The notes beneath the pieces are model-generated. The model had not been told where the DNA came from. It made no database searches and worked only from the letters and a program-made list of their open reading frames with translations. Below are positions 50,155-59,210 of a stretch of 64,000 nucleotides of DNA, one piece after another. This DNA is from Isochrysis galbana (Eukaryota; Haptophyta; Isochrysidales; Isochrysidaceae). Location of the stretch: contig CM030940.1 in the NCBI GenBank assembly GCA_018136815.1, positions 2,587,915 through 2,651,914 of the forward strand. Reading direction: 5' to 3'. The stretch's first letter is position 1; every line of letters begins with the position of its first letter. A program made the position numbers and the translations under genes.

Positions 50155-50269
50155 CGCCGTGTACCGTCATGCAAATAGGCGGAGGGGGCATGTAAGGGCG
50201 GCGTCGTAACAGAGACGGGGAAACCTAGAACTAGTAGGCGTGGAGCCCAGAATCTTCAGATGTTTTTTT
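50155..50269 (+). repeat. Retroelement 3' end, type 2
   Basis: GTGTACCGTCATGCAAATAG ... TAAGGGCGGCGTCG ... CTAGTAGGCGTGGAGCCCAG, AATCTTCAGATG, T-run (50262-50269). Confidence 0.6.
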
Positions 50270-50302
50270 AAAAATTATTTTCCCTCTTCCTCCCCCTCAT
50301 TG

Positions 50303-50595
50303 TCACTGGTCACTGGGATCCTCCCTCAAGATCATGTCCAACTCCCAAGGCAAGACATTCGAGGCTTCCCACTCACTTTGCAAGATTGGATTCCAACAAC
50401 CAACAGATTCGGATGACGTATGATCCCTCGGAAGCCGATCAACTGCCTTTTGGCTGAGAAGATTACGCTCACATGAATGAATCCAGCCTTCCACCGACCA
50501 TTGGTGTTCACATTCTGAGGCCGAGCATTGCATCGCTACCAAACGTATCGCAGCCCAAACGTGCTTTCACGACGCCGCCCTCACGCCGGCCGGGT
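50303..50595 (-). pseudogene. hAT transposase C-terminal relic
   Basis: Minus frame HVWAAIRLVAMQCSASECEH, QWSVEGWIHSCERNLLSQKA, VDRLPRDH, then NPILQSEWEASNVLPWELDM with stop at 50303. It aligns throughout with the C-terminus of the 45.9-kb hAT transposase (WAAMRLLSMDCSASGCEHSW, VLPWELEMIPDE). An in-frame stop lies just upstream (TGA before KHVW). No TIR was found, so this is an old fragment of the same family. Confidence 0.85.
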
Positions 50596-50599
50596 GGTC

Positions 50600-51044
50600 G
50601 CACACTTGGCCGGGAGCGCACGTGAAGCAAAAACCATTCGTACCACCTTAACAGGATAGAAGCTCAAAGTCAACATCACAGGACTCGGCGCATCAGCGCA
50701 TGCACAGAACAAGCTCGCCGTGCCGCCTCACGCTATGTGCAGCGGTACATCTGCCGCCCGTGTTAGTGCTCACGCAAAACGTGGGTGCCTGGCGGCACAT
50801 GATGTGCAATGGAACAAAGTATACAGGGTTGATCCTCGTCGCGATTAACTTATCGCAACAACCACTATCTCCTGTAAAAAAGCTAGAGAGACGACAGTTG
50901 ATCACGCGAGGTGGATTGACTGTGGCCTCGCGATTTCTTCGTGTTAAATGTAAGAAGCAGCGGATTGTAACAAAGTTATACCTCCCTCTAGACCTTGGCC
51001 GCTGTGGGCGTGGTGAGCCATATTGATGCCAAGACCGTGACTGT
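50600..51044. other. Intergenic, nothing recognised
   Basis: About 440 bp between the hAT relic and the 3' end of PDX2. No gene is supported. Confidence 0.5.
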
Positions 51045-52252
51045 CTAGGCGGCAACGATTGATTTAGTCACAGCTGCGGTCTTAGGCTTGGTTGCGAGGC
51101 GTTCATTCCCAGTCGATAGGACGTCCATCTTTCGCTTCTTGTTCCTTGAGGCTATATGTTCTTTCACTAGGGAAAGGAAATGCGAATGCCAACAGTCATC
51201 GTTACTCAATTCTGCGACAACAAGGCAATCCATAAGTGACTGATGGCTTTGAAATGTAGGATAACCCTCAGACGCTACAAAGCAAGGCCAGGGGCTAATT
51301 TCAAAGGCTAGACACCTCGATGCTCACCTGGGTGGAAGCAGATGCCAAGTAGATTCCCGTCTTGCACGGCGACTGGCGCAATTTTTGGCACTGCGTCATC
51401 CTTGGTGGATTCAAGTGCGACATTGGCTAGGATCTTGACATTTGCACCCGTGCGCAGAATGGCAGGAGCGCGAATGAAAACTGCCGGCACCTGACGGCCG
51501 GGAGCTAGTGGTGTCTCTAGGTTCGTTTCGAAGGAGTCTACTTGTGAGCCGAAGAAGTTGCGACAAACAGTCAAGTCCATGCCTCCAGTCAAAACCTGAC
51601 CACCTTTCTTTTGACCCTCGACTTGATTTGCAAGGAAAATCAATCCTGCGCACGTCCCCATAACTGGCGCCCCACTAGCGATGAACATGCGCAGAGGATT
51701 GAGCAAGCCCAGGCGCTCCGCGAGATGACCCATCGTGGTGCTTTCTCCGCCGGGGATGACAAGACCATCAATGCCCTCGAGGTGCGGCAGCTTCAGGCGC
51801 AAATCGGCGGGCTTGCGGGTGTAAGAGGACGATAGATACGGTGGGCACCCGTATGCGAAGGCAAGGGCGTGGCGATACTACACCAGACCGCACCGAGGGG
51901 GAGGAAGGCCCGGAAGGGGGGGAGCAGGATGGAGGCGGAGAGGGAGAACAAGGAAAGAAGGGACAGAGATAAAGGGAGATGAAGTGGGTGGGACACGGAG
52001 GGAGAAATGGAGAGGGAGAAGGAGGAAGAGTGAGGTAGAGATTGTGAGACAAGGTTCAGGAGAAGGATGAGAAGAGGACAGAGCGCGCACCTGTCGGATC
52101 TCGCGAACGCAGCAGCCGAGTCGCGAGAGCATCACCTTGTGCTCGTGGTAGCCGCCGTGCAGCGCGAGCACGCCGACGAGCGGAGCGCCCTCGGTACCTT
52201 CGTTCACTCTTTCACACAGATTGGTGGGCAGGCGCGGCTCGTACCTTGCCAT
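51045..52252 (-). CDS. PDX2: PDX2, glutaminase subunit of pyridoxal 5'-phosphate synthase
   Basis: Minus-strand exons 52252-52091, 51811-51328 and 51211-51045; introns 279 bp (GTGCGC..AAG) and 116 bp (GTGAGC..CAG); 270 aa. It hydrolyses glutamine and passes ammonia to PDX1 for vitamin B6 synthesis. Landmarks are VGVLALHGGYHEHKVMLSRL near the start, GLVIPGGESTTMGHL (residues 71-84), nucleophile C108 in VMGTCAGLIFLA, and the catalytic FHPE (H214, E216) at the second splice junction, where the Glu codon is split by the intron. The C-terminal exon ends WHSHFLSLVKEHIASRNKKR followed by about 40 extra Lys-rich residues. A 27-G run lies only 20 bp upstream of the ATG. Confidence 0.95.
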
Positions 52253-52266
52253 CGAGCGGGAATGCC

Positions 52267-52271
<5 letters not shown>

Positions 52272-52298
<27 letters not shown>
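52272..52298. repeat. 27-nt G homopolymer next to the PDX2 start
   Basis: An uninterrupted run of 27 G on the plus strand, 20 bp 5' of the PDX2 ATG (read as C on the gene's strand). The length is likely to be polymorphic or uncertain in the assembly. Confidence 0.9.
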
Positions 52299-52329
52299 CG
52301 AGCGGCCAGGCGGCGGCGTCGTGAGCGGA

Positions 52330-53015
52330 AGCAGTAGCGTCATCAAGCCGCGTAGCAATACATCACTTAAAAATCGGCTGCTCCAATCTTAGTATCCATC
52401 GTCCCGACTCTTTACAAGTACCTACTCCTGGTCTCCTGGTGTCGTATGTCGCATTCATCCTAGATGATGCGATTTCCAGGCTCTTATCTCCAAGTCCATC
52501 GTCGTGCGGCCACACGGTGAAGCTCAGGCACATCTAGGTTGGTAGGTGGTAGGGTTCGTCTGTCGCATTCGCGAATCGACACTCGTTAGGCTTCTCTTCG
52601 TCGTTCGGCATTTATCGTTATAATTCGCTGCTTTCTCTCGTTCTCGGTCAAAAGCTTCGCTTGGACGCATGGGATCTTGGGTAGTGGAGCGCCCTCTCTC
52701 TCTTTCTCTCGAAGAGATGGGAAGTTTCCCCACCTTTCTTCCTCCCAGGCGCCTCGCCAATAGGTTTAATTCGCTATCTTCCCCGCGTTTCTCTATCTAC
52801 TATCTTCTTCAGTGATTGCAATCAGGTTTAATTTGCAATCTCTTCGCATCTCCCCCTTAGGCCCATCGCACTTCTTTCGTCTCATTCGATAGGTCTCTTG
52901 GAATCCTGCGCGGCAGGATTGCCCCTCGTTTCCGTCATGGTGCGATTCCCCTTCCAGACGAGATCGCCGACAGATCGCCCTTGGATCGTTGTCCGTCGTC
53001 GTCTGTCGTCTGAAC
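52330..53015. other. Intergenic, nothing recognised
   Basis: TC-rich sequence with the repeated phrase AGGTTTAATTxGC(T/A)ATCT near 52762 and 52823. It may be part of repeat family R. No gene is supported. Confidence 0.4.
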
Positions 53016-53019
53016 GGAG

Positions 53020-53317
53020 TGTTTGGGTTTGATTTCAGTCGAGTTATGTGAGAAAGTCGTGGGGCGAGAGTTGGAGTGTTTTCCTTGGTGTCCGTTGTCC
53101 GTCGTCCTGTCGTCAGTCGTCATCCGTCGCTCTCGCTCTCGTCGTTCTCGCTCTCGTAACACTCATACCCTACAATCTCGCCTCTCCTCGCCAGCCCCTG
53201 CCATCACAGCCCTGCTCTCACTCGCCCTCGCCTTTCGCCGCTTCGCCGCTCGCTCGATGTCGCTTTCGCCGCCGTCCTCGCCCTCGCCCAAGCCCGCCTG
53301 CCCGCCTTCCTCTGCTG
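53020..53317 (+). repeat. Dispersed repeat family R, copy 2
   Basis: It contains CCGTTGTCCGTCGTC, TCGCTCTCGCTCTCGTCGTT, AACACTCATACCC and GCCCTCGCCCAAGCCCGCC, TGCCCGCCTTCCTCTGCT, which appear in reverse at 58915-59210 and partly at 14810-14985. Confidence 0.6.
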
Positions 53318-53542
53318 ACGGTAGCCGCCAAGGATGCTAACCCATGGCCCAACCATACGCTTTTTTGTATGGGTTGCACTTGGACTTGGGGACCTTGAAA
53401 GCCTTGAAGAACAAAATGATAGGGATTGAGGTGTGCCCAATATTGACAGTCCGTACCGGCTCCGGCACGTGGTGCGTTAGCGACAGAACCCTCTTATTCA
53501 ATGCCTGCCGCCCAACCCTTTGGTTGCATGCAGGCCTAGCTA

Positions 53543-54593
53543 CAGTAGGAGTAGGGGCGCACCATTAAGAAAACAGAGAATTTTGTCCTCTATACTTTCC
53601 TTAGCGCTCGGCCGCGAGACCATAGGAATTTCTTAAGCTGGGTTTCTTGCGCGGTTTGCCTAGAGCTACAATATGTAAAGAGGTTTCTTAGCGTGCTGCT
53701 TTCTTGTGCTGGTGACCGGCGCTTGCGCTTGCGCTTGTTGTCCCCTAATTTCTTGCTATGGCGGCGCCTCTCATCACCTTTCCACCTCCTCTCTTCCTCG
53801 CTATCTGATGAGCTTACGTTGCGAGGAATAACTAGGATTTTGCCAATTTTTGCACTTAGAAAAGAAGGGTGGGCGTGAAGATGAGTGACGAGCAGTGAGC
53901 AGTGATCGCCGATCGCCAACCAGTACCAGTACCCGACGGGCGACAGGCCGGCAGGACCAACCGCATAGGGATTTTCTTACGCACCAGTTTCTTATCTATG
54001 GCGGGGACGCTCTTGCGCAATAGAGCTTTCTTAGCTCATGGACAGCCAATTTGCTTCTATACAGTAAGGGTGCACCATTAAGAAAACAGGGATTTTTGCC
54101 TTCTACATTTTCTACGTAAGCCGACTCCCACACCTCGATAATTTCTTAGAAGCCGCGGGGTCTTTACTTTTACTTTTACTATTTACTATATGTTTTGTGT
54201 ATACATATTCAAGCAGCCGAGAGCAGAAGGAAGGCGCAAAAGTATAAGTGCGAAGTGCCCCCGCGGCCCACGGCCCACGGCCAACGAATGGCCACTATTG
54301 ACCACAATAACAATCGGCTGACGGCTGACGGCCCGCTACACGGCGACAACGACAACTTGCAACTTGCATCTTGCATGGCCCGCCGGCGAGGCCCGCAGCG
54401 CATAGAAGATAGAAATGGTTTTCTTGCGCTGAGTTTCTTATCCTCAGGTGGAGGCCTCTCAGTTCACAGCTCCATTTCTTATCGCTAGATGGCCAATTTG
54501 CTTCTAGGTTTTCTTAATGGGGGGGGTTCTTAATGGTGCACCCTTACTGTACTTTCCTTAATGGGGTGGTTTCTTAATGGTGCACCCTTACTG
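53543..54593. mobile_element. Mariner/Tc1-like non-autonomous element, TA target duplication
   Basis: Left end TA|CAGTAGGAGTAGGGGCGC, then ACCATTAAGAAA; right end TTTCTTAATGGTGCACCC, then TTACTG|TA. CAGT ends and TA flanks are the Tc1/mariner signature. A second pair of ends (54062 and 54549, each flanked by TA) marks an inner copy. The interior has many TTTCTTA motifs and no recognisable transposase; a Lys/Arg-rich minus frame (53590-53919) is not convincing. Confidence 0.7.
54062..54549. mobile_element. Nested mariner/Tc1-like copy
   Basis: CAGTAAGGGTGCACCATTAA and GAAAAC at 54062 and the inverted TTAATGGTGCACCCTTACTG ending at 54549, flanked by TA on both sides (54060-54061 and 54550-54551). 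It could be a separate insertion or a duplicated end of the outer element. Confidence 0.6.
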
Positions 54594-54765
54594 TAGTACT
54601 AGTACATGTGGGCTGAGCACAATGCCTAACTCAGGGCCCTAAAGCCTAGAGCCTCAAGGGGCCAAAATACTGAGGGGGAGAACAATTGTCAATTGTGCTA
54701 GGAATTGGCTAGGTACAGGTACCGAGTACCGAATTCCTGGCTGCCTCATTCTTACTCCTTGACCC

Positions 54766-54954
54766 CGGGACCGAGGTTCCGAAAAGAGGCGGCCGACGGC
54801 CGTAGGGCGCCGCGTCGTGCCGAGCATCGCCCCCCCTCCCCCCCTCCCGGTGTTCTTTTATCTCGTTTCCTTCCTTCCGTCCTCCTCCCCCGCCCCTCTC
54901 CCTCGCCCGCTACCCACGGCCGTCGGCCGCCTCTTTTTCGCAACCTCGGTCCCG
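54766..54954. mobile_element. MITE-like inverted repeat upstream of the phosphate transporter
   Basis: Two arms of about 40 bp face each other: CGGGACCGAGGTTCCGAAAA and GAGGCGGCCGACGGCCGT from 54766, and the reverse complement ACGGCCGTCGGCCGCCTCTT, TTTCGCAACCTCGGTCCCG ending at 54954 (two differences). The roughly 110-bp interior is C/T-rich. No convincing target duplication. It lies about 210 bp before the PiT ATG. Confidence 0.7.
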
Positions 54955-55165
54955 AGGTCCAGGAGCAAGAAAGAGAAGGCAACCAGAGGGGCGCGGGAGA
55001 GGGCGGGGGGGGGGGCGGGGGGACGGGCGGGGGGGACGGGCCGGGGTGGGAGAGGAGATCCATGGATCGTTCACTAGGCAAGCGTCACGCGCACCCACTC
55101 GGCAAACAAGGCATCGTCATCGCCGTCCGTGTCTGCACTCCATCCTCTCCAGCGACCCGTCCACG

Positions 55166-57013
55166 ATGGCCTACACAACGATGGACCCGCTCACCGAGTG
55201 AGTGGCTCTCTTCTGTTACTGCCTACTGCCCCCAACGTAGCTTGCATGCAAGGCGATCCCGCTGCTTGCTTGTGACTGCTGCTCACGCTCCCCACTGGCT
55301 GCCTCATGCAGGTACGCTTGGATTATGGTCTTCGGTGTGATCACTGCCTTCTTCTGTTCCTGTGGTATCGGCGCAAACGATGTCGCCAATTCCTTCGCCA
55401 CGTCTGTTGGCTCCAAGGCCTTGACCCTGAAGCAGGCATGCGGACTGGCCGTCATCTTTGAATTCCTTGGCGCAGTGCTTGCGGGCTCCAACGTTGCGGA
55501 GACCATCCGTAAGGGAATTGCAGACACGAACTGCTACACTGGGTCGTACATGGACGCCGCCATCCTCATGTACGGTAATCTCTGCGTCATTGGCGCCGTT
55601 GGCATCTGGCTCCTCCTCGCATCTTACCTTGAGATGCCCGTGTCCACCACTCACTCAACATGCGGTGGCCTCGTTGGCATGGCAATCGTGACGAAGGGAT
55701 CCGGGTGTGTCATCTGGTACAAGAAGTCGGGGGCTGACAAGCTCTACATCCCCGGCGGCATCCTTGGCATTGTACTTTCGTGGATCATTTCACCCGTGGT
55801 CTCAGGCATCATCGCGGCCTTGATTTTTGGGATTGTGCGCACCGTCGTGCTCCGCTCGTCGAACTCATACAGTCGCGCAATTAAGACCTATCCGGTGCTC
55901 ATCTGGTTCGCCGTGTGGATCAACTGCTTCTTCGTTCTGTCGAAGGGAATTTCAAAGAAGATCTGCCCCAAGGGCTACAAGATCTGGATATGCCACGGCA
56001 CTGGCGGTCACGTCGATGGCTGGATTGCATTTTCCTTCGCGTGTGGTTTCGGCCTTCTTATTGCCCTTCTCTTCCTCCCCGTTTTGGGCGTCATGCGCCG
56101 TAAGATCGATGAAGAATTCTCAGACGAGGGAATCGCTGCTGCGGCCGCCAAGTCGAAGTCCCAACAAGCCGCGAAGGAGGAGCGCGAAGCTACCGTGGAT
56201 GAAACCACTGGTATGGCCAAGACATGCGCGAATGTGAAGAACACCTGCCTCTACTCCCTCAACAAGAATATCCATGAGGTTGTTGAAGGCGACGCTGCAA
56301 CAGAAACGCTCAAGGCACTCTATGCGAATGCCGAGAAGTTCGACCCCAAGACCGAGGCAGTGTTCCGCTATGTCCAGATCTTCACCGCCATCTGTGTCTC
56401 GTTCGCCCACGGCGCAAATGACGTCGCAAATGCAATTGGCCCATTCATGGCCATCTTCGCCGCTTACAGGGACGGAGTGATTGTCTCTAAACCTAACCTC
56501 GGTGATGATGCGTACTGGATCCTCGCGCTTGGTGGCGCGGGCATTGGCATTGGCGTTAGCCTGTACGGATATAAGATCATGCGGGCCATTGGCGTCAAGC
56601 TGGCTGTGATTACGCCCGCGCGCGGCTTTTCAATGGAGCTGAGCACGGCAACTGTCATTGTCATTGGCTCTTACATTGGCCTCCCACTTTCGACTACGCA
56701 CTGCCAAGTTGGTTCCACCACCGGAGTTGGTTTGCTCGAGGGTGCCAAGGGTGTCAACAAGTGGATCCTTCTTAAGACAGCTGTTGGCTGGATCATCACT
56801 CTCATCATTGCAGGCATCAGTGCTGGACTCATCGTCGCACAGGGAGTCCAGGCTCCCCTCGCAGGTTCGATTGATTCTCCCAATACGCCCCAAGCCATCT
56901 TCCTCCAGCACTCCTGTGGCGAGTACATCGCAATGCAAAAGCCACTCAATTATCAATACGTCAACGAGACTATCTTTCCGACGGTGGCGTTCTGTAACTC
57001 ATCGGCAATTTAA
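55166..57013 (+). CDS. PiT-family phosphate transporter
   Basis: Exon 1 is 55166-55197 (MAYTTMDPLT plus two bases), the intron is 114 bp (GTGAGT..GCAG), exon 2 is 55312-57013; 577 aa. The two PiT/PF01384 signatures are both intact: GANDVANSFATSVGSKALTL in the N-terminal half and GANDVANAIGPFMAIFAAYR in the C-terminal half, with about ten to twelve membrane helices and a large cytoplasmic loop (about residues 270-370) rich in Ala, Glu and Lys between them. It would co-transport inorganic phosphate with sodium or protons at the plasma membrane. Without the 32-nt first exon the protein would lack a proper start. Confidence 0.96.
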
Positions 57014-57541
57014 GCTCAAGCGTTGTGGCTGAAGGTGAGCCAGCGGAGTGACATAATGGTTCCTCCTGATGATCCTGGCTCTTTTGCAATCCATCCTTGT
57101 TACTCTATGGTGAATCGTCTCGACATAACCTTTTGGAATTAGCTGTTCATTCGCGACGCAGCGCCGCCAATCCTTTGCGTTTAACGGATACTCGCGGGTG
57201 CTCTCTGAGACAGATATGGTTTGGACGGTTCGAGTTCGCAAATGACGTAGTGTGGCTTCTACCGTGATGTGCTCTCCAAGCCATACATCAGCGAGCTCCA
57301 TTGAAGTCAAGACAAGAGGATTGTGGACCATTCACCATATTCTGCCGAGTTGAATCATAAACCATCTTACAGACACGAACGCATTATAAAGCTAGGAGAT
57401 AGTAATCGCACTAGCAAATCGGTCCACCCGCCTTGCATGAATACACTCGCTGCCAAGCACAAGCCAGGGGCAACGTTTCCAATACCAGCAGCGCGCTTCA
57501 CAAGTCGATATAACACTGAATTTCTCTAAATTCTGCCTCAA
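57014..57541. other. Intergenic, nothing recognised
   Basis: 3' flank of the PiT gene and about 400 bp of unique sequence, ending at the hairpin of the next element. Confidence 0.5.
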
Positions 57542-57700
57542 CTATCATTGAAACGATAGGGTCACAGAGCGTGCCACGCTCCCCTCCTCTCTCCAAGCCC
57601 ACCCCGCCGCGCCGGTAGGGCCGAGTAAGAGTTTCGCGAAACGTTTTGCGAAATTTGGGGGACGTCTCAGCGCGAGGAAATTTCGAGAAATTTGGGGAGG
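57542..57700 (+). mobile_element. Retroelement 5'-end unit (ATG mutated)
   Basis: Hairpin CTATCATTGAAACGATAG (57542-57559; one mismatch in 8-bp arms), then GGTC and ACAGAGCGTGCCACGCTCCC. This aligns with the 33.6-kb unit (ATGGAGCGCGCCACGCTCCC) except that ATG is ACA, so the leader frame is lost. About 85 bp of similarity, then divergent sequence up to the next insertion. Confidence 0.6.
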
Positions 57701-57719
57701 GAAACCGTGAAATGATTAA
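57701..57719. repeat. Target-site duplication, left copy (19 bp)
   Basis: GAAACCGTGAAATGATTAA; matches 58465-58483 with one difference. Confidence 0.85.
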
Positions 57720-58464
57720 TTTCTTAATAGTCTCACCGCACACGCGACCGTGCATCCTCTACTTTCTACTCACGTAGGAAACTTTCTACACCCCCACTCC
57801 CCCGGCCCTTTCCCCCCCGCCATCAGGCGACTCCCCCCGTGCACTACTAGGGGGATAGGGGAAAAGGGCTTAGATATGGTCGGTGGCCCGCGCCCCCCCC
57901 CGGCGATCCGTTCCCCCCTTCCTCCTATGCCTACCGGGCTGGCGGCGGCCTCGGTCCCGACTTATCCTGTAAACAGGTGCGGGACTTACCTATTTTCCGG
58001 TGAGCGGAGCTCTCGCTCCGCCCACCCCCTTCTCCGCGCTCTCTCTCCCCTCTCCTGCAGGCACGCGCGATGGCGCGCCTGCGACAGGCCTGCAGCTGCC
58101 CCTGGCGACCCCTGGAGGCCCCTGGAGGCCAGCTCAGGGGGCAGAGGAGGCTGGGGTTGGGCCATGGCCTCCCCTGCCTCTCCCTCGCTGGCGCTCCTGT
58201 GCCTCAGGGGTCCCCAATCTGCACCTGCCTGCCTGTCGAACAGGGGGGGAGGGGGGGTTGGAGCGATGGGCTGGCCACGACAGGCCAGGACGCGCGAGGC
58301 AGGCAAGCCTGCCAGTGAGAGAGTGGGTCAGCAGGGCATTCTGCTCCTGGCAAGCCATCAGGCATGCCAGGAGCATGGGTGGTTCCTCCCCCATGGCAGG
58401 GGAGGAGTGGAGAGAGGGGGGGGCTCGTGCCCCCCCATGGGCGAACTAAGTATAAACTTAGTTG
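57720..58464 (-). mobile_element. Short complete non-LTR-type element (family B) with 5' hairpin and LINE-like 3' end
   Basis: Reading the minus strand: hairpin ACTAAGTTTATACTTAGT (58445-58462), then ATGGGG; about 450 bp of Gly/Pro-codon-rich sequence; a 3' half matching 24965-25210 (TTTACAGGATAAGTCGGGAC to AGTGGGGGTGTAGAAAG); and the end GCGGTGAGACTATTAAGAAA. It is flanked by 19-bp duplications. At about 745 bp it lacks endonuclease and RT and must be mobilised in trans. The 3' terminus resembles that of the LINE but without a T-run. Confidence 0.75.
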
Positions 58465-58483
58465 GAAACCGTGAAATGAGTAA
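58465..58483. repeat. Target-site duplication, right copy (19 bp)
   Basis: GAAACCGTGAAATGAGTAA; one difference from 57701-57719. Confidence 0.85.
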
Positions 58484-58914
58484 CTTTCACGAAACTTGTG
58501 CGAAAATTCGCTAGTATAAAAGCCGAAAAGTAATTCTAATTGCCACCTATCGTTGCGGGCTCGCGGCTCGGTGGCTCGTGGCTCGTGGGCGCGTCGCCAT
58601 GCGGCGCGCCATGCGCCATAGCCTGATGGCATGCTCTCAGAGGTCCTTTGGGGGCTCCCAGAGGCCAGAGAGCCAGCAAGGGCAGCTCAGGGGGCAGTGG
58701 AGGCTGGGGCTCAGCCCCTGGTCCCCCCTGCCTCTCCCACGCTCGCCTTGCTGGCCATGAGAGCCGCCCAGAGCCCCCAGTATGCCTGGCGACCAGGGAT
58801 GGGGGGGCGAGTCTGACGGATCGAGCATGACCACTAGCTCGATATGCGAGGAGACGGAAGGGGAACGATCGGCGGGAGACGCGGCGGAAATGGCCGGGAG
58901 TGATGGAATGGCGG

Positions 58915-59210
58915 GTTTGACCACCTCCTGAGCAGAGGAAGGCGGGAGGACGGGCTTGGGCGAGGGCGAGCGCGAGGACGCGAGGACGGAGCGGACATGG
59001 CTGGGCGATGGGCGATGGGTAGCCTGAGGTTGAGGCTGAGGGAGTGTTTTGGTACTGCTGGAGTGTTGAGAACGAGAGGCGAGAACGGGAACGGGAACGA
59101 GAACGAGAGCGACGAACGAAGAACGACCGACGACAGAACGGATAGAGTCCCTCAGACTGACGACACCACACCACACTCACATCAACACTCTCCACACTTA
59201 CATACATTTA
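58915..59210 (-). repeat. Dispersed repeat family R, copy 3
   Basis: On the minus strand it follows the block order of 53020-53317, ending in GCCCTCGCCCAAGCCCGTCC and CGCCTTCCTCTGCTCAGG. A minus-strand frame across it is Arg/Ser-rich low complexity and I do not call it a gene. Confidence 0.55.

Larger units (their letters stand above)
53318..54735 (-). repeat. Dispersed repeat D, copy 1 (split by a mariner-like insertion)
   Basis: 53318-53540 and 54596-54735 together match, in reverse, one continuous block at 62118-62460 (shared ends near GCGGCTACCG and TAGCCAATTCCTAGCACAAT; shared inner blocks GTGCAACCCATACAAAAAAG and TACGGACTGTC). The mariner-like element at 53543-54593 interrupts it. No coding capacity. 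Identity is moderate. Confidence 0.8.
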
